A stretch of DNA of 9,046 nucleotides from Emcibacter sp. (GTDB lineage: Bacteria > Pseudomonadota > Alphaproteobacteria > Sphingomonadales > Emcibacteraceae): NCBI GenBank assembly GCA_027019205.1, contig JALUWZ010000131.1, forward strand, positions 1 through 9,046, written 5' to 3'. This document shows positions 1-7,211 of the stretch, piece by piece (within the stretch, counting starts at the first letter, position 1; every line of letters begins with the position of its first letter). The notes under the pieces are model-generated. The model did not search any database and was not told where the DNA came from. It was given only the letters and a program-made list of their open reading frames with translations. A program made the position numbers and the translations under genes.

Positions 1-1546
1 ACTCCTCAACCACCTCGGGGCCGTAGCCCGCCAGCTCGAAAGCCTTATACATGATGTCCGGCTTGTGATTTCGGATCGCCCCGGAGGACAGCTCAATCCC
101 GTTGCAGACGATGTCATACTGATAGCCAAGAATATCCTCGGGCTTCATCTTCTCCAGCGCCTCAAGCCCGCCCTGCGGCATGGAAAAGGGGTTGTGACTG
201 AAATCAAGCTTCTTCTCGACCTCGTCATATTCATACATTGGAAAATCAACAATCCAGCAGAATTTAAACTCGCCGTCACTGATCAGCTCAAGATCCTCGC
301 CGACTTTGGTCCGGGCAAATCCGGCGAGCCGCGCCGCCTCCGCCGCCGGTCCGCAGGCAAAGAAAACCCCGTCATCATCGCCGAGATGCGCGATCTCGCG
401 CAAGCGTGTCAGGCGTTCGTCATCAAGATTTTTGGCGATCGGCCCCAGCGCCTCGCCCGCCTTGAAACGGATATAGCCAAGACCGGCATAGCCCTCACCC
501 CGCGCCCAGTCATTCATCTTGTCAAAGAAACTGCGCGCCTTTGCGCCCCCGGCCCCCGGTGCCGGAATGGCGCGGACGACAGCGCCTTTATCAACCGCCC
601 CGGCAAAAATGCCGAAACCGGAGCCGCGAAACACCTCGGTCACGTCACTGATTTCAATCGGGTTCCTCAGGTCAGGCTTGTCATTGCCGTATTTCAGCAT
701 GCTGTCCTTAAAGGCAATGCGCGGGAAAGGGGCCTGGGTTACTTTCTTGTCGGAAAATTCTTCAAACAGCCCGACCATCAATGGCTCAAGCGCGGCGAAA
801 ACATCTTCCTGGGTGACGAAAGACATTTCGACATCAAGCTGATAAAACTCACCGGGCGAACGGTCGGCCCGGGCATCCTCATCGCGAAAACACGGGGCAA
901 TCTGGAAATAGCGGTCAAAACCGGCAATCATCAACAGCTGCTTGAATTGCTGCGGGGCCTGGGGCAGGGCATAGAATTTACCGGGATGCAGACGGCTCGG
1001 CACCAGAAAATCCCGCGCCCCTTCCGGCGAGGATGCGGTCAGGATCGGCGTCTGATATTCGCGAAAGCCGAGATCCACCATCCGGCGGCGGATGCTGGAA
1101 ATAATATCGGACCGCAGGACAATATTTTTGTGAAGCCGCTCGCGCCGCAGATCAAGAAAACGATAGGTCAGACGGATATCTTCGGGATAGTCCTGCTCGC
1201 CAAATACCGGCAGGGGCAATTCAGCGGCGGCAGAGAGAATATCAAGATCATCAATCGCCAGTTCGACCCGCCCGGTCGGCAGATGGTCATTGATGGTATC
1301 GGCACTGCGTGATACCAGCTTGCCCTTCACCCGGATGACCGATTCTGCCCGCAGGGATTCCGCCAGGGCAAAATGGGGGTTTTCGGTATCAATCACACAT
1401 TGGGTCAGACCGTAATGGTCGCGCAGATCAATGAATAATAATCCTCCGTGATCCCTTTTGCGGTGGACCCAGCCGGACAGCAGAACTGTCTCGCCAACAT
1501 TTTCCGCCCGCAGGGCGTCGCATGTATGTGTTCTGTATTCGTGCAT
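1..1546 (-). CDS. aspS: Aspartyl-tRNA synthetase, N-terminal 515 residues (partial at window edge)
   Basis: Class IIb aminoacyl-tRNA synthetase that charges tRNA(Asp), and in lineages without AsnRS also tRNA(Asn), with aspartate in the cytoplasm. Reading the minus strand from the ATG at 1546 gives an uninterrupted frame to base 2. Residues 1-105 form the OB-fold anticodon-binding domain (GWVHRKRDHGG at 26-36). The catalytic core begins near 125 (TYRFLDLRRERL). Class II motif 2 is FRDEDARADR at 220-229, followed by FYQLDVEMSF. The bacterial GAD insertion covers roughly 290-420, and the core resumes at WIVDFPMYEY (431-440). Motif 3 and the C-terminus, about 80 residues by family length, lie beyond the edge. 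The start is well bounded: an in-frame TAG lies two codons upstream, and the purine-rich AGAAG nearby is only a weak ribosome site. His33 in RDHGG matches the non-discriminating type. The gene is divergent from rnd. Identity is near certain from the motifs. Confidence 0.97.
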   Translation of the reverse strand, partial: MHEYRTHTCDALRAENVGETVLLSGWVHRKRDHGGLLFIDLRDHYGLTQCVIDTENPHFALAESLRAESVIRVKGKLVSRSADTINDHLPTGRVELAIDDLDILSAAAELPLPVFGEQDYPEDIRLTYRFLDLRRERLHKNIVLRSDIISSIRRRMVDLGFREYQTPILTASSPEGARDFLVPSRLHPGKFYALPQAPQQFKQLLMIAGFDRYFQIAPCFRDEDARADRSPGEFYQLDVEMSFVTQEDVFAALEPLMVGLFEEFSDKKVTQAPFPRIAFKDSMLKYGNDKPDLRNPIEISDVTEVFRGSGFGIFAGAVDKGAVVRAIPAPGAGGAKARSFFDKMNDWARGEGYAGLGYIRFKAGEALGPIAKNLDDERLTRLREIAHLGDDDGVFFACGPAAEAARLAGFARTKVGEDLELISDGEFKFCWIVDFPMYEYDEVEKKLDFSHNPFSMPQGGLEALEKMKPEDILGYQYDIVCNGIELSSGAIRNHKPDIMYKAFELAGYGPEVVEE

Positions 1547-1678
1547 AGCCTATCTTCTGATTTTATAATTTTAAGATGTAAATCATGGTGTTTTTGTGTT
1601 TTATTGCCCACTTGTCAAGTTATTCTTTATGAGAGGCGCAGGGCAAAGAGACAAAAATGATGTCAGGTAACAAAATTA
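1547..1678. promoter_or_regulatory. Divergent aspS/rnd intergenic region with palindrome
   Basis: This AT-rich 132-bp spacer must hold the start signals of both flanking genes. An 11-bp perfect palindrome, ACTTGTCAAGT, lies at 1610-1620. Read on the minus strand it contains TTGACA (1618 to 1613), a perfect -35 hexamer pointing at aspS. The hexamer 17 nt further on (AAAAAC) is a poor -10, so the promoter call is weak. On the plus strand TATAAT occurs at 1564-1569 without a good -35. TTGCCC (1604-1609) with TTTATG (1626-1631, 16-nt spacer) is a possible but weak rnd promoter. An AGG at 1665-1667, 11 nt before the rnd ATG, is the likely ribosome contact. No terminator is needed here and none is seen. 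Confidence 0.45.
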
Positions 1679-2851
1679 ATGAGCGTAATTACAAGTAATG
1701 ACCAGCTGCAAGCCCTGTGTGAGAGGCTGGCGAAATCTGAATATATCACCGTTGATACGGAATTTCTGCGGACCAAAACCTATTATTCGAAATTATGCCT
1801 GATTCAGGTGGCAAATGAAGAAGAATATCATGCCATTGACCCTCTTGCGCCCGGCATGGACCTCACGCCCTTTTACGACTTGATGCAGAATGAAAATATC
1901 CTGAAAGTCTTTCATGCTGCCCGTCAGGATATTGAAATATTTGTCAATGAGAAAGGCATCGTACCAAAGCCGCTATTTGATAGCCAGGTCGCGGCCATGG
2001 TCTGCGGTTACGGCGACAGCATCGGCTATGAGAAGCTTGTGATGGCCCTGGCCTCTGCCACCCTTGACAAAAGCACCCGGATTACCGACTGGTCGCGCCG
2101 TCCGCTGACCCGGCGGCAGATTGACTATGCCATTGGTGACGTCACCCATCTCAGGACGATCTATAAAAAGCTTGAGGCCCAGTTGCAAAAAAGCGGGCGT
2201 CACAGCTGGCTCGCCGGGGAAATGGCCGACCTGACCAATCCGGAGACCTTTATCGTCAGGCCGGAAAATGCCTGGAAGAGGCTTAAAATCAGGAGCAGCA
2301 ACCGGCTGTTCAATGCCATCGCCCGCAAGCTTGCCGAATGGCGCGAGCAGGAGGCCCAGAGCCGCAACATCCCGCGCAACCGGGTGATGCGCGATGAGGT
2401 GCTGCTGGAAATATCCGCCGTCCGGCCCGAACACAGCAACGCGCTCGGCAGTATTCGCGGCCTGTCGCCCCAGTTCAGCCAGAGCAGGAGCGGCATAAAG
2501 CTTCTCGCCCTGATCAAAGAGGTTCTGGAACTGCCGCCGGAAAGCCTGCCGGTCATTGCCCCGAGACGCCCGCCGGCCCAGAATACCGATCCGGTGATGG
2601 AATTGCTCAAGGTTCTGCTGAAAATGATCTGTAAATATGAGAATGTCGCGCCGAAACTTATCGCCTCCATCGATGACCTCGAACAACTGGCCGAGCGGGA
2701 TGATGCGGATATTCCGGCTCTTGCGGGCTGGCGGTATGATCTGTTCGGCAAACAGGCCCTTGCGGTCAAACATGGTAAAATGGCTTTTGCCATTAAGGAC
2801 GGCGAGGTCATTCTGCTTGCCGTGGGTGATAACAACGACAAGGTTACGTAA
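1679..2851 (+). CDS. rnd: Ribonuclease D
   Basis: 3'-to-5' exoribonuclease of the DEDDy family that trims the 3' ends of tRNA precursors and other small RNAs in the cytoplasm. The 390-residue length fits the family. Exo I is VDTEFLR with Asp26 and Glu28. Exo II is VFHAARQD with Asp84. Exo III is Y150-AIG-D154. These positions are nearly the same as the E. coli catalytic set, so the active site looks complete. The conserved TDWSRRPLT follows at 136-144. A first HRDC RNA-binding domain spans about 205-285. A second HRDC-like segment spans about 305-360 and ends in GWRYDLFG. The ATG at 1679 is preceded by AGG 11 nt upstream; two earlier ATGs (1657, 1660) are out of frame. The gene is oriented opposite to both neighbours, and its last 8 bp overlap the end of ppx. 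Confidence 0.97.
   Translation: MSVITSNDQLQALCERLAKSEYITVDTEFLRTKTYYSKLCLIQVANEEEYHAIDPLAPGMDLTPFYDLMQNENILKVFHAARQDIEIFVNEKGIVPKPLFDSQVAAMVCGYGDSIGYEKLVMALASATLDKSTRITDWSRRPLTRRQIDYAIGDVTHLRTIYKKLEAQLQKSGRHSWLAGEMADLTNPETFIVRPENAWKRLKIRSSNRLFNAIARKLAEWREQEAQSRNIPRNRVMRDEVLLEISAVRPEHSNALGSIRGLSPQFSQSRSGIKLLALIKEVLELPPESLPVIAPRRPPAQNTDPVMELLKVLLKMICKYENVAPKLIASIDDLEQLAERDDADIPALAGWRYDLFGKQALAVKHGKMAFAIKDGEVILLAVGDNNDKVT
2844..2851. other. Palindromic rnd/ppx stop-codon overlap
   Basis: The octamer TTACGTAA is its own reverse complement. Its right end gives the TAA stop of rnd on the plus strand (2849-2851). Its left end gives the TAA stop of ppx on the minus strand (2846 to 2844). The two convergent genes therefore end inside one another with no intergenic space. 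No GC-rich hairpin followed by a T-run was found by eye at the junction, so transcripts from each side probably run into the other gene. Confidence 0.95.
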
Positions 2852-4310
2852 TCCTGATCTTTTCTGTCAGATAAAATTCCCTGGCAAGGTCATGGAAACG
2901 TTTCATGACGACCTCGTTAACGATGGCGGCATCCTTTTTGCGGATATTCAGCAACAGATTGCCGCCGCTGATTTCCAGACGCGCCGATTTAAGGCCCTTT
3001 TCAGTGCCGCCCGAAATCCTCTGGGCCAGCCTGAGGGCCAGCCCGACCTTGTTGGCATAGAGGATGTCGGATGGCCTCAGCAGGGTTTCAACTTTTGCTG
3101 TTTGCCTTTCGCCGGACGTCCCCCCGTAACAGATATAAAGCGCCAGACCGATAAAGGCCGCCCCGCGATGGGTCAGCCCGAGCAGACGACCATGCAGCAC
3201 CTCATACAATATTTTTTCCGATTTATATTCCGGATGGCCGCGCCAGCCGACATCACTTAATATCGCTGTGGCCAGACGCAACCGGTTCGGTTCGAAATCA
3301 TCATCCGGAAACAGGGGATCAATCCATTTCTGCAACCGCTTGCCATGCTCGGAAAAGCGCCCGGCATTGGCGGCAATATCATGGCAGGCCTCAATCAGCG
3401 GATCCTCCGCCCGGACATCATCGGCCATGCTTTCAAACAGCAATCCTTCGCGCAGACCATAGCCCGAAACCACCAGACGCTTCGATTTCAGTTTTTTAAT
3501 CAACCGGTTCAGGATATAGGCCGCCAGCGGCAGCACCTTCAGGCGCCGGGCGGAAATATGCACTAGATAACGGTTCATTTCGACCGGATGCAGTCCGGAC
3601 AGATGGTTGCTCAGGTCAAGTATCTCGTCCCGGTCAATGATATAATGGTGAACATTGTTAAGGGCATAGCCCTTTTCCATGATATGGATTTTGGCCAGAG
3701 CGCGCCAGGCACCGCCAACCGCATAAAAATTCTCCTGCCGATGGCCGGCGGTCCAGTCAAGGGCGGCGATAGCCCGGTCTATATCTGCCTTGGGCGAGGC
3801 AATCGTCCTGCCATCAAGAGATTGATATTTTAACGGGCCGATGGCAAAGCTCGCCCTGTCCCTGACATCACCGTCCGACAGCAGGGCCAGCTCAAGACTG
3901 CCGCCGCCCAGGTCACCCATAATCCCGTGGGCGCGCGGCAGGGCGCAGAGGACCCCAAGGCCCGACAGGCGGGCTTCCTCTTTTCCGGTGATGACGGCAA
4001 CATCAAGATGACAGTCCCTTTTTACCTTTTCGACGAAATCAGGTCCGTTTGTCGCTTCCCGAACGGCAGATGTGGCAACGACACGATATTGCGTGATATC
4101 CATTTTATCCAGCATCAGCTGAAAGCGTTTGAGCGTTCCAATCGCCATCGCCATTGACTCATCGCGCATCATGCCGTCTTCTGCCAGACCCCGGCCCAGA
4201 CCACAGAGAATCTTTTCATTGAAAATCACGTAAGGCGCCCGCTTCAGGCTTTCATAAACCACCAGACGAACTGAATTTGACCCAATGTCAATAACGGCAA
4301 ATTTTTCCAA
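2844..4310 (-). CDS. ppx: Exopolyphosphatase, Ppx/GppA family
   Basis: Cytoplasmic enzyme of the ASKHA fold that releases orthophosphate processively from polyphosphate; some family members also hydrolyse pppGpp. The phosphate-1 loop is DIGSNSVRLVVYE (8-20). ATSAVREATNG follows at 79-89. The conserved acidic motif GKEEARL is at 109-115 and supplies the catalytic Glu. The phosphate-2 loop GDLGGGSLEL is at 132-141. A helical C-terminal half with the HD-like domain fills about 310-488. The length of 488 is normal for the longer Ppx form. The start is TTG: the frame is closed by the ppk stop only three codons upstream, no ATG lies between, and the next Met would remove the phosphate-1 loop. The AAAGAG before the ppk stop may act as a weak ribosome site. 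The 6-nt gap after ppk implies cotranscription and coupled translation. Ppx is preferred over GppA because of the ppk neighbour. Confidence 0.95.
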   Translation of the reverse strand: MEKFAVIDIGSNSVRLVVYESLKRAPYVIFNEKILCGLGRGLAEDGMMRDESMAMAIGTLKRFQLMLDKMDITQYRVVATSAVREATNGPDFVEKVKRDCHLDVAVITGKEEARLSGLGVLCALPRAHGIMGDLGGGSLELALLSDGDVRDRASFAIGPLKYQSLDGRTIASPKADIDRAIAALDWTAGHRQENFYAVGGAWRALAKIHIMEKGYALNNVHHYIIDRDEILDLSNHLSGLHPVEMNRYLVHISARRLKVLPLAAYILNRLIKKLKSKRLVVSGYGLREGLLFESMADDVRAEDPLIEACHDIAANAGRFSEHGKRLQKWIDPLFPDDDFEPNRLRLATAILSDVGWRGHPEYKSEKILYEVLHGRLLGLTHRGAAFIGLALYICYGGTSGERQTAKVETLLRPSDILYANKVGLALRLAQRISGGTEKGLKSARLEISGGNLLLNIRKKDAAIVNEVVMKRFHDLAREFYLTEKIRIT

Positions 4311-4316
4311 ATATTT

Positions 4317-6461
4317 TTACTCTTTTAACCGCAAGGAAAATTCCTTGCCCTCAATGGCTTTTCCCATACCCGACAGGCTGGGATTTTTCAGGAAATAGTC
4401 ATGGACCGAGAATCTCTCTCCCTCCGCCACGATCCTTTTATAGGAATGATCCGGTTGCAGACACCAGCTCTGAACATTATCCTTCAGATTTGCCACCATG
4501 ATCTGATCAAGCACCTGTGACTTGACGGTCGGGTTTTCAATCGGCACCATCGCCTCCACCCGGCGTTTGAAATTACGCGGCATCCAGTCGGACGAGGAAA
4601 TAAATACCTGCGCCCGGGGCGATGGCATCTTGTGACCATTGCCGAAACAGGTGATCCGGGCATGTTCGAGAAAACGCCCGACAATGCTTTTAACCCGGAT
4701 ATTTTCCGACATCCCCGGGACACCGGGACGCAGGCAGCATATGCCGCGCACCACAAGATCAATGGAAACCCCGGCGCAGGAGGCCTCATATAATTTGTCA
4801 ATGATCACAGGATCAACCAGTGCATTCATCTTGGCCCAGAGCGAGGCCGGTTTGCCCGCCCCGGCAAATTCCATTTCCCGATCAATCAAGGCCATCAGCC
4901 GGCGGCGGATATCAAAGGGCGAAATGACCACTTTTTCGAGCTGTCTGGGCCGGGCATAACCGGTCAGGTAATTGAAAATGTGAACCGCATCGCGACCCAA
5001 CGCCTCGTCATCGGTAAAAAAGGACAGGTCGGTATAAATCTTGGCGGTGACCGGGTGATAATTTCCGGTGCCGTAATGGATATAGGTCCGAAGCTGGTCA
5101 TTTTCCCGACGGATAATAACCGAAATCTTGGCGTGGGTTTTCAGTTCCATAAAACCATAGACCACCTGAACCCCGGCGCGCTCCATATCCCGCGCCCATT
5201 TGATATTCTGCGCCTCGTCAAAGCGGGCTTTCAGTTCGACAAGGGCGGTGACGGATTTACCGGCCTCTGCCGCATCAATCAGGGCGCGGATAATCGGTGA
5301 ATTATCCCCGACCCGGTACAGGGTCTGCTTGATCGCCACCACATCCGGGTCCAGCGCCGCCTGTTGCAGAAAACTGACCACAACGTCAAAACTTTCAAAG
5401 GGATGATGAACGATAAAGTCCTTTTCGCGGATGGCGGCAAAGCAATCACCGCCCTTTTCCTTGACCCGTTGGGGAAATCGCGGATCGAGCGTTGGAAATT
5501 TAAGATTCGGAAAACCGTCAACAATCAGCTGGTCAACCTCGGCAATGCCGAGAATGCCGCTGATGCTGACAATCTCCTTCGAGGTGATGTGAAGTTCCCT
5601 CTTTACCATTTTCAACAGATTTTCCGGCATGTCCTCATTGACATCAAGGCGAATCACCTGACCGCGCCGCCGACGTTTCAGGGCGCTTTCAAACACCCGG
5701 ACAAGGTCCTCGGCCTCTTCCTCTACCTCCATCTCGCTGTCGCGGATAAGGCGGAAAATCGCCTCCCCCCTTATCGAATAATTGGGAAATAACCGGTTGA
5801 GAAACAGACAGATACAATTTTCGACTGAAATAAAGCGCACCGCATCGCCGGGCAGGCGGACAAAGCGCTTGGTCTGACGCGGAACAGGCAGCAGGGCCAG
5901 CAACGTGGCGCCGTCATCATTATTTTCCAGATCAAGCACAATCGAAAAACCGAGATTGGGAATGAAAGGAAAGGGATGGGCCGGATCAACCGCAAGCGGC
6001 GTCAGGATCGGAAACACGCTTTCGAGAAAATAACTCTCAAGCCATCTCATTTCCTCCGGGGTGATATCCTCAATATTGATAAGATTGATCCCTTCCCGCC
6101 GCAATTTCCCCACCAGAGAGGTCCAGCAGCTCTGCTGGTCATTGATCAGCCGGGCCGCAAGGTCATTGATCCGGTCAAGCTGCTCCTGCGGAGTCAGGCC
6201 CTCGTTGCTGATTTTTTCAACACCTGCCGTGATCTGGCCACGGATACCGGCAACCCGCACCATGTAGAATTCATCGAGATTACTGCCGGAAATCGACAGG
6301 AAACGCAGCCGTTCCAGTAGCGGGTGGTCACTATTGTTGGATTCTTCCATCACCCGCAGGTTAAAGCGCAACCATGACAGTTCACGGTTGATCAGGCGTT
6401 CTTCAACGGGAAGATTGTGGAACGGATATATATCTTTTTTATGGGTCAGGGCTACGGTCAT
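4317..6461 (-). CDS. ppk: Polyphosphate kinase 1
   Basis: Reversibly transfers the gamma phosphate of ATP to growing inorganic polyphosphate through a phosphohistidine intermediate, usually at the inner membrane. The protein has 714 residues, slightly longer than E. coli PPK (about 690). The N-terminal domain shows NRELSWLRFN (25-34) and SNLDEFYMVRV (60-70). The middle domain has LTPLAVDPAHPFPF (153-166). The first phospholipase-D-like catalytic half carries KQTLYRVGDNSPII (378-391), VELKARFDE (408-416) and HYGTGNYHP (462-470), whose His462 matches the autophosphorylated His of E. coli PPK. The second half carries FLEHAR (597-602) with His600, the second conserved His. All expected motifs are intact. 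The ATG at 6461 is the best start, but no Shine-Dalgarno lies in the ATTTATAAA just before it. The gene is third in the minus-strand unit, 59 nt after hdaA and 6 nt before ppx. Confidence 0.98.
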   Translation of the reverse strand: MTVALTHKKDIYPFHNLPVEERLINRELSWLRFNLRVMEESNNSDHPLLERLRFLSISGSNLDEFYMVRVAGIRGQITAGVEKISNEGLTPQEQLDRINDLAARLINDQQSCWTSLVGKLRREGINLINIEDITPEEMRWLESYFLESVFPILTPLAVDPAHPFPFIPNLGFSIVLDLENNDDGATLLALLPVPRQTKRFVRLPGDAVRFISVENCICLFLNRLFPNYSIRGEAIFRLIRDSEMEVEEEAEDLVRVFESALKRRRRGQVIRLDVNEDMPENLLKMVKRELHITSKEIVSISGILGIAEVDQLIVDGFPNLKFPTLDPRFPQRVKEKGGDCFAAIREKDFIVHHPFESFDVVVSFLQQAALDPDVVAIKQTLYRVGDNSPIIRALIDAAEAGKSVTALVELKARFDEAQNIKWARDMERAGVQVVYGFMELKTHAKISVIIRRENDQLRTYIHYGTGNYHPVTAKIYTDLSFFTDDEALGRDAVHIFNYLTGYARPRQLEKVVISPFDIRRRLMALIDREMEFAGAGKPASLWAKMNALVDPVIIDKLYEASCAGVSIDLVVRGICCLRPGVPGMSENIRVKSIVGRFLEHARITCFGNGHKMPSPRAQVFISSSDWMPRNFKRRVEAMVPIENPTVKSQVLDQIMVANLKDNVQSWCLQPDHSYKRIVAEGERFSVHDYFLKNPSLSGMGKAIEGKEFSLRLKE

Positions 6462-6520
6462 TTTATAAATTCAGGTTAGCCTGAGAATATTTCAATTTGA
6501 TGAAACATCCAAGCATTATA
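6462..6520 (-). promoter_or_regulatory. hdaA-ppk spacer with small hairpin and TATAAT
   Basis: This 59-nt AT-rich gap is the largest inside the unit. On the minus strand it starts with TATAAT (6520 to 6515), directly after the hdaA stop. A TTGACC (6540 to 6535) lies 14 nt upstream inside hdaA, a spacing too short for a standard promoter. Near the ppk end a 5-bp inverted repeat, TCAGG-CTAA-CCTGA (6484 to 6471), leaves only 9 nt before the ppk ATG. It has no T-run, so it is not a clear terminator. A secondary ppk promoter or leader control is possible but unproven. Confidence 0.3.
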
Positions 6521-7207
6521 TTATCCTGCTTCACGGTCAAGCAGGTCCCGGACCAGAGGAATGGTGATTTTGCGCTTTCGGGCAAGGGCCAGAGTATCAA
6601 TTTCATCAACGATATTACGCACGGCCTCAAATGATCTTTCAATTCTGGGCAGCAGATAACTGACCACCTCCTCCGGGACCGTGACCTGCCGGTCCATAAA
6701 CTGCTTGATAACAAGCGCGGCAAGCAGATCATCATCCGGCGCACCGATCTCAATCGCCATCGCCGCCAGCATCCGCGAGGCGAGGTCGGGCAAGGCAAGC
6801 GACCAGCTTTTCGGATGATGCCGCGCCGTCAGCATAAGAAACCCCCCCGTTTCCTTCTGCCGGTTATATAAATGAAACAGGTCTTCCTGCGCCTGCATAT
6901 TTCCTGATATGGCATCAATATCCTCGATAATCAGATTGCCTGCAATATCCTGCAAATTCATCTGCGCTGTGCCAATACGCCGGGCGGCTGATTTACGCTG
7001 CCAGACATGGGTCAGGTGGGTCTTGCCGCATCCTGCCGCGCCATAGAATATTGTGCAATGGCTGCCGGTCCAGTCCGGCCAGCGGTCAATCCGGTCAACG
7101 GCGGCCTGATTGGACGCGGTCACCAGATAATCTTCCGCCTCGAAGGCTTCTCTATGGGGCAAGTCAAAAGGAATCTGGGGGGGAATCCGGGGGGGAATCT
7201 GGGGCAT
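6521..7207 (-). CDS. hdaA: DnaA regulatory inactivator HdaA (Hda-type AAA+ ATPase)
   Basis: AAA+ protein that, bound to the DNA-loaded sliding clamp DnaN, stimulates ATP hydrolysis by DnaA and so prevents over-initiation (RIDA). Its 228 residues match HdaA and lack the DnaA DNA-binding domain IV. The N-terminal hexapeptide QIPFDL (11-16) fits the clamp-binding motif seen as QLSLPL in E. coli Hda. Walker A is GAAGCGKT (56-63), Walker B is LIIEDID (92-98), sensor 1 is LMLTAR (124-129), the arginine-finger region is LPDLASRM (139-146), and the sensor 2 region is RSFEAVRN (191-198). The ATG at 7207 follows the DUF2066 stop by 4 nt, with AGAGAT bridging the junction, so translation is probably coupled. 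Odd point: residues 2-13 are three copies of a four-residue unit (PQIP, PRIP, PQIP) placed before the usual clamp motif. A DnaA fragment or a TniB/IstB-like ATPase is much less likely given the motif and context. Confidence 0.93.
   Translation of the reverse strand: MPQIPPRIPPQIPFDLPHREAFEAEDYLVTASNQAAVDRIDRWPDWTGSHCTIFYGAAGCGKTHLTHVWQRKSAARRIGTAQMNLQDIAGNLIIEDIDAISGNMQAQEDLFHLYNRQKETGGFLMLTARHHPKSWSLALPDLASRMLAAMAIEIGAPDDDLLAALVIKQFMDRQVTVPEEVVSYLLPRIERSFEAVRNIVDEIDTLALARKRKITIPLVRDLLDREAG
7170..7205 (-). repeat. 3 x 12-bp tandem repeat at the 5' end of hdaA
   Basis: On the plus strand the units are ggaatctggggg (7170-7181), ggaatccggggg (7182-7193) and ggaatctggggc (7194-7205). They differ at one internal base and at the last base. 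They encode residues 2-13 of HdaA as PQIP, PRIP, PQIP. Two G7 runs (7177-7183 and 7189-7195) result. Each unit holds GAATC, a GANTC site (7171, 7183, 7195). Loss or gain of a unit keeps frame; slippage in a G7 run would not. Confidence 0.95.
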
Positions 7208-7211
7208 ATCT

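Noticed and set aside
65..1312. A 415-codon plus-strand open frame opposite aspS
   Set aside because: The minus strand reads as a full AspRS with all expected motifs. The plus-strand translation has no recognisable domain and follows from the codon pattern of the real gene.
1973..2773. A 266-codon minus-strand open frame inside rnd
   Set aside because: It lies entirely opposite the intact RNase D catalytic and HRDC regions and has no family character or ribosome site; it is a shadow frame.
6462..6520. A Pho box upstream of ppk
   Set aside because: ppk is PhoB-controlled in some bacteria, but no pair of CTGTCAT-like half-sites with the right spacing is present.
6515..6540. TTGACC and TATAAT as an internal ppk promoter
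   Set aside because: The 14-nt spacer is too short for a standard sigma-70 promoter, so it is noted only as a possibility in the spacer entry.
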